From Rhodospirillaceae bacterium (GTDB lineage Bacteria; Pseudomonadota; Alphaproteobacteria; Bin65), in assembly GCA_026709535.1 (NCBI GenBank), contig JAPOST010000005.1:1-44257 (forward strand): a stretch of DNA of 44,257 nt, in the 5' to 3' direction. Below, piece by piece: positions 8,353 to 17,935 of the stretch (within the stretch, counting starts at the first letter, position 1; every line of letters starts with the position of its first letter). The notes below the pieces were generated by a model. It was not told the origin of the DNA. It ran no database searches and saw only the letters and a list, made by a program, of their open reading frames with translations. The position numbers and the translations under genes are program-made.

Positions 8353-9861
8353 ATGTTTCGCGCTGTCCGCAACGTTGCCCGTCTGATCAAGCTTGCTTAT
8401 ACGCTGGCGCAATATGATGCGTTGTTCCCGCTTGAGCATCTGCAAATTTCGGCTTTTGCGCCGTGGACCCGCCGTCTCTTTCGCAAGCGCGACATTGATG
8501 GCCGCCCAGGCGAACGGTTGGCGTTGGCGCTGCAGCACATGGGACCGACCTTCATCAAGCTGGGACAAATGCTGTCCACGCGGCCGGATCTACTGGGTGA
8601 GCAGGTAGCAAGTGACCTCACCTCACTACAAGATCGGCTACCGCCGTTTGATAGTAAAACGGCGCGACGGACCATCGAACAAGAATTGAGCGCTCCGATT
8701 GGAGACCTGTTCCGGTCGTTCAACGACGAAGCCGTGGCAGCGGCCTCCATAGCGCAGGTCCATTTCGCGGTCACTACGGACGGACGGAAGGTGGCAATCA
8801 AGGTGCTGCGTCCGGATATTGAAGCGGCCTTCGCCCGCGATATCGAACTGCTGTACTGGCTTGCGGGACTGGCACATCGACTGCGCCCTGATCTGCGACG
8901 CCTGAAGCTGGTGGAGGTGGTGCAGACCTTTGCCGATGCAACGCTGCTGGAGATGGATTTGCGCATGGAAGCTGCTGCTGCCAGAGAATTGGCAGAAAAT
9001 TTTGACGGTGACCCAACATTCAAGACGCCCGATATCGACTGGGATCGCACCGGACAGCGCGTCCTGACACTGGAACGCATTCGCGGCATTCCGGTTGACC
9101 AGCGCGAGAAGTTGATTGCAGCCGGTCATGATCCGACGAAGATATTGGGCAATGCGGCCGCCATTTTCTTCAAACAAGTGTTCCGGGACGGCTACTTCCA
9201 TGCCGATCAGCATCCCGGAAATGCCTTTGTGGACGATCAGGGCCGTATCCTCGCCATCGACTTCGGTATCATGGGGCGACTGGACCGTCAGACGCGCTAC
9301 TATCTGGCCGACATGCTGATGGGCTTCCTGCGCCGGGACTACGGCACAGTCGCTGATGTGCATTTCCGGGCTGGCTATATTCCGGCCGGGAAATCGCGAG
9401 AAGCGTTCGTGCAAGCGCTCCGGGCCATTGCCGAACCCATCTTTGACCGGCCGCTGCACGAAATCTCTATCGGCAAGTTGCTGGGCCTGCTGTTCCAGGT
9501 AACGGAGCGGTTCGAGATGGAAACCCAGCCACAACTGCTGCTGCTCCAAAAGACGATGCTGGTGACCGAAGGGGTGGGTCGGAAGCTGAATCCTGATGTC
9601 AACATGTGGACCCTTACCCGTCCGCTGATAGAGTCCTGGATGTGGGATCATCGTAGCCCAGCAGCCCGCGTGCGGGAGCAAGTACGGAACATCGCCGAGG
9701 CAGTCGAGCGTCTCCCCATCAGGGCACGTCAACTGGATCAGGCTTTGGAACGTTTCAACAGGCCACCGGAACCGGTCCGATCAGGGCAAATCAGCTTTCA
9801 ATGGCCTGTCTGGACCGCGATTGCGATGCTGGCAGCAGCGGTATTCCTGCTGGCCCTGTGA
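8353..9861 (+). CDS. ubiB: Ubiquinone biosynthesis protein UbiB (atypical protein kinase-like ATPase)
   Basis: The 502-residue product is the ABC1/ADCK/UbiB family protein required for ubiquinone synthesis, a membrane-anchored atypical kinase-like ATPase. The invariant KLGQ motif is at residues 69-72 (FIKLGQMLSTRPDLL). The alanine-rich nucleotide loop AAASIAQVH ends near 137, the VAIK lysine is Lys150, HADQHPGN is at 283-290 and the DFG triad at 303-305. A C-terminal transmembrane segment (about 485-502) ends the protein. All family signatures are intact despite the upstream insertion remnants. Start 8353 is the only sensible one and matches the family length. coaBC and dut, which often follow ubiB, are absent; a translation-factor paralogue follows instead. 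Confidence 0.96.
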   Translation: MFRAVRNVARLIKLAYTLAQYDALFPLEHLQISAFAPWTRRLFRKRDIDGRPGERLALALQHMGPTFIKLGQMLSTRPDLLGEQVASDLTSLQDRLPPFDSKTARRTIEQELSAPIGDLFRSFNDEAVAAASIAQVHFAVTTDGRKVAIKVLRPDIEAAFARDIELLYWLAGLAHRLRPDLRRLKLVEVVQTFADATLLEMDLRMEAAAARELAENFDGDPTFKTPDIDWDRTGQRVLTLERIRGIPVDQREKLIAAGHDPTKILGNAAAIFFKQVFRDGYFHADQHPGNAFVDDQGRILAIDFGIMGRLDRQTRYYLADMLMGFLRRDYGTVADVHFRAGYIPAGKSREAFVQALRAIAEPIFDRPLHEISIGKLLGLLFQVTERFEMETQPQLLLLQKTMLVTEGVGRKLNPDVNMWTLTRPLIESWMWDHRSPAARVREQVRNIAEAVERLPIRARQLDQALERFNRPPEPVRSGQISFQWPVWTAIAMLAAAVFLLAL

Positions 9862-10034
9862 AGCGGGCGATCATGTGCCGTGTAACCAAAAGGCTTGCGC
9901 GGACCGTCGCCTATTGTCACTTTGATGTTACAAGAATCAGGGCGCGTGAAGGTGCATTCGGGCTGGACATCCTGGTCTGAAATGATGCCGGGCGTCGCGC
10001 TGGAAGACACATCAGACCCAGGGAGAAACGCGCT

Positions 10035-12065
10035 ATGCCCGGAACCTCAGACCCAAGATGTGTGGCGCTTGTCGGGCCGTATCTGAGCGGAAAAACAAGC
10101 CTGATGGAAGCCATGCTGGCCGCAACCGGCAAAATCGACCGCAAAGGCAGCGTGCCGGATGGCAACACGGTCGGAGACGCCTGCCCCGAATCGCGCAACC
10201 GGAAAATGAGTACTGAACTCAATGTCGGGAACTTTGAGTATTTGGGCGACCACTGGAGCATCATAGATTGCCCGGGTTCGGTGGAATTCCAGCAGGATTC
10301 GCGTCATGCCCTGATGGTGGCGGACATCGCGGTCGTGGTATGCGAGCCGTCGATTGACAAGGCAATGATGGCGGCGCCCGTCCTGAAGTTTCTGGACGAC
10401 CATCAAGTGCCGCACTTCCTGTTCATCAACAAGGTCGACCATTTGGCCGGCACCAGCATTCCGGAAATGATGGAAGCGCTGCAGGCGTCTTCGGATAGAC
10501 CGCTGGTCCTGCGCCATGTGCCGATCATGGAAGATGAGGAAATCAAGGGCTACGTCGATCTGGCCAGCGAGCGAGCCTACGAGTACATTCCCGGCACAGC
10601 TTCGAAGCTGGTCCAGTTTCCGTCGGACATGGCCGACGAAGAATCCCATGCCCGGCAGGAGATGCTGGAATCCCTAGCCGATTTCGATGATGGCCTGCTG
10701 GAGCAACTGCTGGAAGATGCCACGCCGCCAAAAGACGAGATCTATGGTCACCTGACCAAAATGCTTCAGGCGGACAGCATCGTGCCTGTCTTCATCGGCT
10801 CTGCCACCAACGACGCCGGTATCCGGCGTCTGTTGAAAGCCCTGCGCCACGAAACACCCGGCGTAGACGGGGTGCGCGATCGTCTGGAGCTCGGCGACTG
10901 GAACGGCAACAGCGCGACGGTCTTCAAGACCTTGTACATGCCGCATACCGGCAAGCTGTCGATTGCCCGTGTGCTGGATGGAGAAATCAGGGACGGCGTC
11001 AGTCTGAACGGCACGCGGGTTAGCGGTCTGCACCGGCTGAACGGCTACAGTCAGGAGAAACTTGCCAAAGCCGGCAAGGGCGAAGTAGTGGCCATGGGCC
11101 GGATGGAGACAGTGAAAACCGGTGAAACGCTGGCCGATGCCGGCAAGGTGCCGGAAACCTCGTGGCCGTCGCCGGCCATGCCACTTTTTTCCCTCGCCGT
11201 CGAGGCCGAGAAACGCGAAGACGAAGTCAAGATGACCGGGGCCATGAGCAAGCTGGCGGAAGAGGACCCATCAGTCATCCTGGAGCACAATCAGGACACC
11301 CATGAACTCGTACTCTCCGGTCAGGGAGAAATCCACCTCAAGGTCGCGATCGACCGGCTGAAGAGCAAATACAACCTGAATATCGCCAGCCATCGGCCCA
11401 AGGTGGCGTACAAGGAGACCATCAAGCAGCCGATATCCCAGCATGCACGCCACAAGAAACAGTCCGGAGGGCATGGCCAGTTCGGCGATGTGCATGTCGA
11501 AATAAAGCCGTTGCCGCGAGGTAGCGGATTCGAGTTCCAAGACACAATCGTAGGTGGTCGGGTGCCACGGCAGTACATTCCAGCCGTCGAGGCCGGTGTG
11601 AAGGAGTACATGTCGTCTGGACCGCTTGGCTTCCCGGTAGTTGACGTATCAGTCACCTTGACCGACGGTCAATATCATTCCGTAGACAGTTCCGACCAAG
11701 CTTTCAAGACTGCCGGATCTCTGGCGATGCGCGAAGGCATGCCCAAGGCCAAGCCAGTCCTGCTGGAGCCGATCTATGACGTCAAGATATCGGCGCCGTC
11801 ACACTTCACGTCAAATATCCAGGGCCTCATCAGCGGTCGCCGCGGCCAGATCCTGGGATTTGATTCGAAGGTCGGCTGGAACAACTGGGACGAGGTCAAC
11901 GCCAAGCTGCCCCAGGCAGAACTGCAGGACCTGATCATCGACCTGCGCTCGCTGACTCAGGGTGTCGGCACGTTTGAATATGCCTTCGATCACCTCAAGG
12001 AACTGACCGGCCGCTTGGCTGACCAGGTAGTGCACCGACAAGACGGTAACGCCGAGGCGGGCTGA
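10035..12065 (+). CDS. EF-G-like translational GTPase paralogue
   Basis: The 676-residue product has the five-domain plan of elongation factor G but is clearly a paralogue. The P-loop is GPYLSGKTS (residues 14-22) instead of the EF-G AHIDAGKTT type. G3 is DCPGSVEF (78-85), with Ser82 where EF-G and LepA have the GTP-activating histidine. NKVD (132-135) is kept. Domain IV/V features are present, such as HARHKKQSGGHGQFGDVH, SSGPLGFPVVDV and LISGRRGQILGFD. The switch I region that should carry the conserved threonine is divergent (around 48-65). The protein probably binds GTP and the ribosome but hydrolyses differently or slowly; that is inference. Start 10035 lies after GGGAGAAAC. It sits alone between ubiB and the convergent dxs. 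True fusA is expected elsewhere in the genome. Confidence 0.88.
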   Translation: MPGTSDPRCVALVGPYLSGKTSLMEAMLAATGKIDRKGSVPDGNTVGDACPESRNRKMSTELNVGNFEYLGDHWSIIDCPGSVEFQQDSRHALMVADIAVVVCEPSIDKAMMAAPVLKFLDDHQVPHFLFINKVDHLAGTSIPEMMEALQASSDRPLVLRHVPIMEDEEIKGYVDLASERAYEYIPGTASKLVQFPSDMADEESHARQEMLESLADFDDGLLEQLLEDATPPKDEIYGHLTKMLQADSIVPVFIGSATNDAGIRRLLKALRHETPGVDGVRDRLELGDWNGNSATVFKTLYMPHTGKLSIARVLDGEIRDGVSLNGTRVSGLHRLNGYSQEKLAKAGKGEVVAMGRMETVKTGETLADAGKVPETSWPSPAMPLFSLAVEAEKREDEVKMTGAMSKLAEEDPSVILEHNQDTHELVLSGQGEIHLKVAIDRLKSKYNLNIASHRPKVAYKETIKQPISQHARHKKQSGGHGQFGDVHVEIKPLPRGSGFEFQDTIVGGRVPRQYIPAVEAGVKEYMSSGPLGFPVVDVSVTLTDGQYHSVDSSDQAFKTAGSLAMREGMPKAKPVLLEPIYDVKISAPSHFTSNIQGLISGRRGQILGFDSKVGWNNWDEVNAKLPQAELQDLIIDLRSLTQGVGTFEYAFDHLKELTGRLADQVVHRQDGNAEAG

Positions 12066-12267
12066 AGAGCCATCAAGACGCCACCGCGGACGGTGCAGGC
12101 ATCCGATCCGGCAAAAGGATGTCGGCAGACGCGGGCGACCAGCCTCAATGGCGGCGACGCAAGATCAGCACGGCTCATAAAGCATGCCGAGGCTACCCGG
12201 GAAAGCAATGGCGAAGACCGGCGGATTTGTCTGATCCTGACCGCAATTGCCGGTTGATCGGCCGGCC

Positions 12268-14202
12268 CTATGCTCGGGCGGGGACGTCCAGGCCTTCCGA
12301 ATTCTGCCCCAGCGCCGTCAGCGCCGTGTGGACGATGTGGCGAGCACTCAGTCCTGCTTCGTCGACCTGCTTCTCCGGCTTGTCCTGATTGAAGAAACGA
12401 TCAGCCTGGACCATGGGCCGGAACTTCAAGGTTCCTCTGTCCAGCAGGCCCTCGTGGCTCATGAATTGAGCCACAAATCCGCCAAATCCGCCAACGGAGC
12501 CTTCTTCAATGGTGATCAGGACTTCATGCTCCTTGGCAAGGCGCCGAACCAGACCCTTGTCAATAGGCTTTGCAAAACGCGCATCGGCAACGGTCGCGCT
12601 CCAACCACGGCCAGCCAGTTCATCGGCTGCCTTGAGCGAATCCTGCATTCGAGCGCCGAAGGACAAGATGGCGACGGAATTTCCTTCCCGGATCACACGT
12701 CCCTTGCCGATTTCGATGGGTGTGCCTTCTTCCGGCATGTCGATGCCGATGCCTTCGCCTCGCGGATAGCGGAAGCCGCAGGGGCGGTCGTCGATGGCAA
12801 CGGCAGTCGCCACCATGTTCACCAGGTCCGCTTCGTCGGAACAGGCCATCAGAACGAAATCTGGCAGGCAACCGAGAAAAGCAATGTCGAACGACCCGGC
12901 ATGGGTCTGGCCATCGGCGCCAACCTGGCCCGCGCGATCCATGGCGAAGCGAACCGGCAGCTTCTGGATCGCCACATCGTGGACGATCTGGTCATAGCCG
13001 CGTTGCAGGAATGTGGAATAGATCGCACAGAATGGCTTCATGCCATCCGCCGCCAAGCCGGCGGCAAATGTTACGGCATGCTGTTCGGCAATTCCGACGT
13101 CAAAGGTGCGGTCAGGGAATTCCTTCTGGAACAGGTCGATGCCGGTGCCAGACGGCATGGCAGCGGTGATCGCGACGATCTTGTCGTCCTTGCGCGCTTC
13201 CTTGATAAGGGCCTGGGCAAAGACCTTGGTGTAGCTGGGAGTGTTGGCTGGCGCCTTGTACAATTCTCCCGTTACGACATCGAATTTGCCCACACCGTGG
13301 TACTTGTCGTCGGAGTTTTCCGCAGGCTCGTACCCCTTTCCCTTCTGCGTCACGCAATGGACCAGGATCGGTCCCCCTTCCGGATCGTCGCGCACATTCT
13401 TCAGGACATGAACCAGATGATCCATGTTATGGCCATCAATCGGGCCGACATAGTAAAAACCCAGTTCTTCAAAGAGCGTGCCGCCGGTGAGGAAGCCACG
13501 GGTGTATTCGTCGGCCCGTTCCGCAGCTTTTTGCAGCGGCCTCGGGAATTTTTCCGCGAGCATCATCGACAGGTGACGGAACGACCGATAACCGCGCGAG
13601 GATATCAAACGGGACAGGTAAGCCGACAAGCCGCCCACCGGTGGCGCTATTGACATATCATTGTCATTCAAGATGACGATCAGACGTGAATTGGTGACCT
13701 GGGCGTTATTCATTGCCTCATAAGCCATCCCGGCGCTCATGGCACCGTCGCCGATCACGGCGATGACGTTACGATCGGTCTTTCCTTGCAGGTCGCCAGA
13801 TACGGCAAAGCCGAGACCGGCGGAAATCGATGTCGAACTATGTGCCGCACCGAACGGGTCATATTTGCTTTCGGTGCGCTTGGTGAAGCCGTAAAGACCA
13901 CCGCCTTGCCGGATGGTCCGGATACGATCCCGCCGTTCCGTCAGGATCTTGTGGGGATAGCACTGATGGCCGACATCCCAGATCAGGATGTCCCTGGGCG
14001 TATTGAAAAGGTAGTGGATCGCCGTTGTGAGTTCCACGACGCCTAAACCGGCTCCCAGATGACCGCCTGTGGTCGAGACGGCGTCAATGGTTTCGCTGCG
14101 CAGCTCGTCCGCAAACTGACGAAGGTCCTTGATGTCCAGCTTGCGCAAATCAGAAGGCGAATGCACCTTGTCGAGCAAGGGCGTCTTGCTGGTTTCAGAC
14201 AT
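12268..14202 (-). CDS. dxs: 1-deoxy-D-xylulose-5-phosphate synthase
   Basis: The 644-residue product catalyses the first step of the MEP isoprenoid pathway, thiamine-diphosphate-dependent condensation of pyruvate and glyceraldehyde 3-phosphate to DXP. The key residues are present: His48 in [16 protein letters not shown], the ThDP motif beginning [16 protein letters not shown] at 151, and the catalytic Glu373 in [15 protein letters not shown]. Length fits the family. The start at 14202 ([11 protein letters not shown]) has GGGAGG about ten bases upstream. It lies 46 bases after ispA and is very likely cotranscribed with it. In related genomes tlyA often follows; here the gene ends facing the EF-G-like gene across 200 bases. 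The product feeds ispG, encoded elsewhere in the window. Confidence 0.97.
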   Translation of the reverse strand: MSETSKTPLLDKVHSPSDLRKLDIKDLRQFADELRSETIDAVSTTGGHLGAGLGVVELTTAIHYLFNTPRDILIWDVGHQCYPHKILTERRDRIRTIRQGGGLYGFTKRTESKYDPFGAAHSSTSISAGLGFAVSGDLQGKTDRNVIAVIGDGAMSAGMAYEAMNNAQVTNSRLIVILNDNDMSIAPPVGGLSAYLSRLISSRGYRSFRHLSMMLAEKFPRPLQKAAERADEYTRGFLTGGTLFEELGFYYVGPIDGHNMDHLVHVLKNVRDDPEGGPILVHCVTQKGKGYEPAENSDDKYHGVGKFDVVTGELYKAPANTPSYTKVFAQALIKEARKDDKIVAITAAMPSGTGIDLFQKEFPDRTFDVGIAEQHAVTFAAGLAADGMKPFCAIYSTFLQRGYDQIVHDVAIQKLPVRFAMDRAGQVGADGQTHAGSFDIAFLGCLPDFVLMACSDEADLVNMVATAVAIDDRPCGFRYPRGEGIGIDMPEEGTPIEIGKGRVIREGNSVAILSFGARMQDSLKAADELAGRGWSATVADARFAKPIDKGLVRRLAKEHEVLITIEEGSVGGFGGFVAQFMSHEGLLDRGTLKFRPMVQADRFFNQDKPEKQVDEAGLSARHIVHTALTALGQNSEGLDVPARA

Positions 14203-14248
14203 GTTACGATAGCCTCCCGAACTCAATCACTACCTGAAATGGCCTGTT

Positions 14249-15175
14249 TCACGATCGACGATTGACGATAAACTGCGCCGCAGCTTTCAAGAACTCGGCC
14301 CGAATCCCGAAGCATTCTAGGGCTTCGGAAGCCTGTAAAGAGAGAATCTTGGCGCGCTCCCGGGCTGTTTCGAGGCCCAGGTGTGAAATAAACGTGGCCT
14401 TGCCCGCAGCTGCATCCTTGCCAACAGGCTTTCCGGTCTGCTTCGCATCGCCGATTTCGTCCAGAATATCGTCGGCTATCTGGAAAGCGAGTCCAAGGGC
14501 CTTCGTATAGTCCGCCAACACCTGTCGCTCGGCAGGGCTGGCCTGGCCCAGAATGGCGCCAGCCTGGCACGAGATATCGAAAAGACGACCAGTTTTCATT
14601 CGCTGAAGCTGGGTAATCTGCTCCAGATCAAAGGGCTCAGTCGCAGCTTCAGCCGCCAAATCATACATTTGGCCGCCGACCATGCCGCGCGCGCCCGCGG
14701 CGCTTGCAAGCGCCGCTACAAGCGTCGCCCGAACAGTACCATCCGGATGGGTCGCCGGGTCGGCCAGTACTTCGAAGGCGAGGGCTTGCAGAGCGTCACC
14801 AGTCAAAATAGCGGTAGCCTCGTCAAACTTGATGTGGTTGGTCGGCTTGCCGCGACGCAAGTCATCATTATCCATGGTCGGCAGGTCATCATGGACCAGA
14901 GAATAACAATGCATCAACTCGATGGCAGCGCCAGCTCGCAGACTCTGGGGATCCGGTACATCAAACAGGCGCGCCGTCTGAACAGCCAGAAAGGGCCGAA
15001 GCCGCTTGCCGCCATCCAGCGTGGAATAGGCCATCGCCTCACAGAGACGCGCCTCCGGGCCCTCTCCGATCGGAAGCAGGCCCTTCAACGTTGACTCGAC
15101 ACTGCCGACAATCTCCGCCATCGCGACTTTCAGACGGGCTTCTTCAGTCACAGTCGTTCCTGAGTATCCTAGCAA
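14249..15175 (-). CDS. ispA: Short-chain polyprenyl (farnesyl-type) diphosphate synthase
   Basis: The 308-residue product is a trans-prenyltransferase that builds farnesyl (or geranyl/geranylgeranyl) diphosphate from IPP and DMAPP. The first aspartate-rich motif is DDLPTMD (residues 96-102), the second DDILD (235-239), and DGGKRLRP (54-61) binds the homoallylic substrate. Position between xseB and dxs is typical for ispA. The ATG at 15175 follows xseB by 21 bases with only a weak GGAAGA. A GTG at 15151, preceded by AGGA at good distance and giving VTEEARLKV, is a strong alternative start. Product chain length cannot be read with certainty from the sequence. Confidence 0.93.
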   Translation of the reverse strand: MLGYSGTTVTEEARLKVAMAEIVGSVESTLKGLLPIGEGPEARLCEAMAYSTLDGGKRLRPFLAVQTARLFDVPDPQSLRAGAAIELMHCYSLVHDDLPTMDNDDLRRGKPTNHIKFDEATAILTGDALQALAFEVLADPATHPDGTVRATLVAALASAAGARGMVGGQMYDLAAEAATEPFDLEQITQLQRMKTGRLFDISCQAGAILGQASPAERQVLADYTKALGLAFQIADDILDEIGDAKQTGKPVGKDAAAGKATFISHLGLETARERAKILSLQASEALECFGIRAEFLKAAAQFIVNRRS

Positions 15176-15196
15176 GACCGTAAACCAGTCTTCCGG

Positions 15197-15445
15197 TCAG
15201 TCAATTTCCTCCGGTTCTAAACGATTTTCGCCATTTGGGCCAGTCACAATCTTATCAACCTTGGCTTGGGCTTCGCGCAGCTTGGCCTCGCAATGGTGCT
15301 TCAGCTCTGCGCCCCTTTCATAAGCGGCAATGGCATCATCCAGCTTAGCTTGGCCGGTTTCGAGATCGCGTACGATCTTCTCCAGTTCAGCCAGGGCTTC
15401 TTCGAAACTGAGATCGACAATTTCCATGGCAGCGGCGTCAGGCAT
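15197..15445 (-). CDS. xseB: Exodeoxyribonuclease VII small subunit
   Basis: The 82-residue product is the small subunit of exonuclease VII, which with XseA degrades single-stranded DNA to oligonucleotides. It shows the XseB signature, LSFEEALAELEKIVRDLETG followed by LDDAIAAYERGAEL, forming the expected helical hairpin. The start at 15445 has GGAG six bases upstream. A TTG four codons further up overlaps that ribosome-binding site and is unlikely. xseA is not in this window, which is usual. The gene lies between the deacetylase-like gene (100 bases upstream) and ispA. Confidence 0.95.
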   Translation of the reverse strand: MPDAAAMEIVDLSFEEALAELEKIVRDLETGQAKLDDAIAAYERGAELKHHCEAKLREAQAKVDKIVTGPNGENRLEPEEID

Positions 15446-15545
15446 CACATTCTCCAACTAGGCAGGCTCCAATCGGGCGGAATCGCGCCCGACTTCTTGG
15501 ATTATACCGAGGGCTTACCAAGCGCAATCGGTTGGCGTGCATCAT

Positions 15546-16493
15546 TCATACCGGATTCGAAGCCGCCAGCGCCGCGACATGCGCTTCCGCGCACTCGGCC
15601 AGAGCGCGCAGGTCATAGCCGCCTTCCAAGGCGGAAACGAGGCGACCGCCGCATAAATCCCGGGCCATATCCGTCAGCCTGCCGGTGACCCAAGCATAAT
15701 CCTCCGTCAGGAAGTTGAGGCTCGCCAGCGGGTCGGCCCGGTGGGCGTCGAAGCCAGCGGATATCATGATCATCTCCGGTCGGAATGCCCCCAGCGCTGG
15801 CAGAACGATCTCTGTCATGGCCTGTCGAAACTCGGCCGACCCACTGCCGGGGGCGAGGGTAGCGTTCACGATGTTCCCGACTCCGGCCTCGCTTGGCGCG
15901 CCGGTGCCGGGGTAGAGCGGCCATTGATGCGTAGACGCATAGAACAGATCTCCATCGCTCTCGAACGCCGCCTGCGTGCCATTGCCGTGATGGACGTCAA
16001 AATCGATCACCGCGATCCGCCCCAAACCGTGCTTCTCTCGCGCGTACTGGGCGCCAACGGCGACATTGTTGAACAGGCAGAAGCCCATCGACCGGTTCGG
16101 TTCGGCGTGGTGACCGGGCGGCCGTACAGCGCAGAAAGCGTTGAAAATATCGCCATTCACGAGATGATCTATGGCATCGCATACGGCGCCGGCGGCGTGT
16201 AGTGCGGCGTGACCTGACCCGGCACTGATGATCGTATCGCCGTCGATCATGCGCCGGTCGTTCTCTTCCACCGGCGCCAACAGCTGATCGATCAGGGAAG
16301 CGGGATGGACGAGTTCCAGCAAAGCAGGATCAATCCCGGGCGCTTTCCGGAAGTCCAGCCCGTCGATCGGTCTCTTTTTAAGCTCATCAAGGATGGCGTC
16401 CACACGGGCCGGGCGCTCCGGATGATGCAAGCCGGGACGATGATCCAGGCACGCCGGATGAGCGTAGATTGCAGTAGTCAAGAAGACAAACAC
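15546..16493 (-). CDS. Histone-deacetylase-superfamily zinc hydrolase
   Basis: The 315-residue product belongs to the arginase/deacetylase fold. All catalytic features are visible: the His-His dyad in RPPGHHAEP (128-129), zinc ligands Asp166 and His168 in VIDFDVHHGNGTQ, the third ligand Asp249 in ISAGFDAHRADP, and the transition-state tyrosine Tyr293 in LEGGYDLRAL. It is therefore probably active on an acetylated lysine, polyamine or similar amide. The substrate is not predictable, and acetoin-utilisation (AcuC) or acetylpolyamine roles are alternatives. The start is a GTG at 16493; no strong ribosome-binding site is visible, so the start is uncertain by a few codons. It heads the likely xseB-ispA-dxs operon and is divergent from the RND operon. 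Confidence 0.9.
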   Translation of the reverse strand: MFVFLTTAIYAHPACLDHRPGLHHPERPARVDAILDELKKRPIDGLDFRKAPGIDPALLELVHPASLIDQLLAPVEENDRRMIDGDTIISAGSGHAALHAAGAVCDAIDHLVNGDIFNAFCAVRPPGHHAEPNRSMGFCLFNNVAVGAQYAREKHGLGRIAVIDFDVHHGNGTQAAFESDGDLFYASTHQWPLYPGTGAPSEAGVGNIVNATLAPGSGSAEFRQAMTEIVLPALGAFRPEMIMISAGFDAHRADPLASLNFLTEDYAWVTGRLTDMARDLCGGRLVSALEGGYDLRALAECAEAHVAALAASNPV

Positions 16494-16644
16494 CCGTCAA
16501 TATGGAAAGTGCTCCTGGCGGCGCGCGCATTGAGAGACGGGGAGTTCCCATCGCCAGAGAGTTGCTTCACAGTCAAAACTATATCATGTCTGAACTCGGC
16601 GTCGCCAAGCCTTGAAAGCAGATTGCGACACCGCGGGACGGAGA

Positions 16645-17934
16645 ATGGATGGCGCTATAATGCCAAGAGGAACCTTCATCGCAAAAAAGTCACGATGGAC
16701 ACCAAGCCTCAGCGCCGCGGCGCTCGCGAATGTTCTTTTGGCGATCGGGCTGTCCGCACCGGCCTTCGCCGAAACAAGGGCCGAACCACAGGCGCGGAAC
16801 AGCGCCTCGGGCAAAATACCCGAAGGACGCAAGGGCGAACCTGCCATGAAAGCCGGCGCGCCGAAAGCTGGCGGAGCCGGAGCCGGTGGACAAAGGCCCC
16901 GGCGCGACAAACCGAAAACGGGAGGACGTCCAGAGCGTTCACCGACTCTTGTCGGCGTCGACCTTGTCCATGAAAAACCGCTGACTCAGACCGAGCCCGT
17001 GGTCGGCCGAATCGTTGCAACACAGCAAGGTGAGGTCGCTGCGCGTGTCGCTGGCGCCGTGGTCGATATCAAGGTGGCGATCGGCCAGCGAGTGAAGAAA
17101 GGTCAAGTCCTCGCGCGTCAGGATATCAGCAGCGCCGAGGCGCGCCTGGCCCATGAGCGTGCAGAATTGAAACTTGCCGAACAGGAGCTCAAGCGTTTCG
17201 AAGCCCTGCGCACCAATCAATCGGCGGCCTTCGCGCGGGCGCGCTATGATTCAGCAATCCACCGGATGGCCCGGGCTCGCGCCAACGTGGAGCTAGCCGC
17301 CCTGGCGATTCAGAAGGCTGTCATTCTTGCGCCGTACAGTGCCGTGGTGGTCAGGAAATCGACCGAACTTGGCGCATATCTGAAAGTGGGCGACGCTGTC
17401 GCCGAGCTTGTCAACGACACGACCGTCGAAATCGAGGCTGACGTGCCGGCAGATCGGCAGAGGGGTCTCAAGACCGGCCGGACGATATCGTTCGTATTTG
17501 CTGAAGGCGGTACCCGCCACGACGCGACAGTGCGCACCATCCTGCCGATGCAGAATGCCCTGACGCGGACCGTTGCAGTGCGTTTCGTCCCTGCCACGGG
17601 ACAAGAAATAGCCAAAATGGCGATTAACCAGGCCGTAACGATCAATGTGCCCGTGGGCCCGACGCGGACCGTCGTCTCTGTTCACAAGGACGCCATCATC
17701 AGCCGTGGCCCGAGGCGCACGGTCTATGTCGTGACGGGCGGCAAGGCCATGCCGAGAACGGTGGAAATCGGCGCAGGCATCGGCAGTCGCTTTGTTGTGC
17801 AGGGTGGGCTCCGGCCAGGAGACATTGTCGTCGTCCGTGGTAACGAAAGGCTGCGCCCGGGTCAGGCCGTTCGTCACCAGCCGGTGGACGGTGCACCAAG
17901 CGCAAGTGCCGGCCAACCCAAACCGGCGAATTGA
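16645..17934 (+). CDS. RND efflux periplasmic adaptor (membrane fusion protein)
   Basis: The 429-residue product links an inner-membrane RND pump to an outer-membrane channel. After a basic n-region it has a signal peptide ending SAPAFA (about residue 42), without a lipobox cysteine. A long Gly/Ala/Pro/Lys/Arg-rich, probably disordered stretch follows (about 43-98). Then come the lipoyl half-motif GEVAARVAGAVVDIKVAIGQ, a short helical hairpin (SSAEARLAHERAELKLAEQE), the second half-motif ILAPYSAVVV, the beta-barrel and the membrane-proximal domain ending with GDIVVVRGNERLRPGQ. The start is uncertain: 16645, 16660 (MPRGTFIAKKS) and 16612 are all in frame with poor ribosome-binding sites. It is followed one base later by the pump gene. 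Confidence 0.88.
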   Translation: MDGAIMPRGTFIAKKSRWTPSLSAAALANVLLAIGLSAPAFAETRAEPQARNSASGKIPEGRKGEPAMKAGAPKAGGAGAGGQRPRRDKPKTGGRPERSPTLVGVDLVHEKPLTQTEPVVGRIVATQQGEVAARVAGAVVDIKVAIGQRVKKGQVLARQDISSAEARLAHERAELKLAEQELKRFEALRTNQSAAFARARYDSAIHRMARARANVELAALAIQKAVILAPYSAVVVRKSTELGAYLKVGDAVAELVNDTTVEIEADVPADRQRGLKTGRTISFVFAEGGTRHDATVRTILPMQNALTRTVAVRFVPATGQEIAKMAINQAVTINVPVGPTRTVVSVHKDAIISRGPRRTVYVVTGGKAMPRTVEIGAGIGSRFVVQGGLRPGDIVVVRGNERLRPGQAVRHQPVDGAPSASAGQPKPAN

Positions 17935-17935
17935 C

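Noticed and set aside
8638-9732. 364-codon ORF on the minus strand
   Set aside because: It is antisense to ubiB, which is full length with all family motifs. No ribosome-binding site or domain supports it.
12247-13653. 468-codon ORF on the plus strand
   Set aside because: It lies wholly antisense to dxs, where every catalytic motif is intact, and the translation shows no domain. High-GC genes commonly leave long antisense frames.
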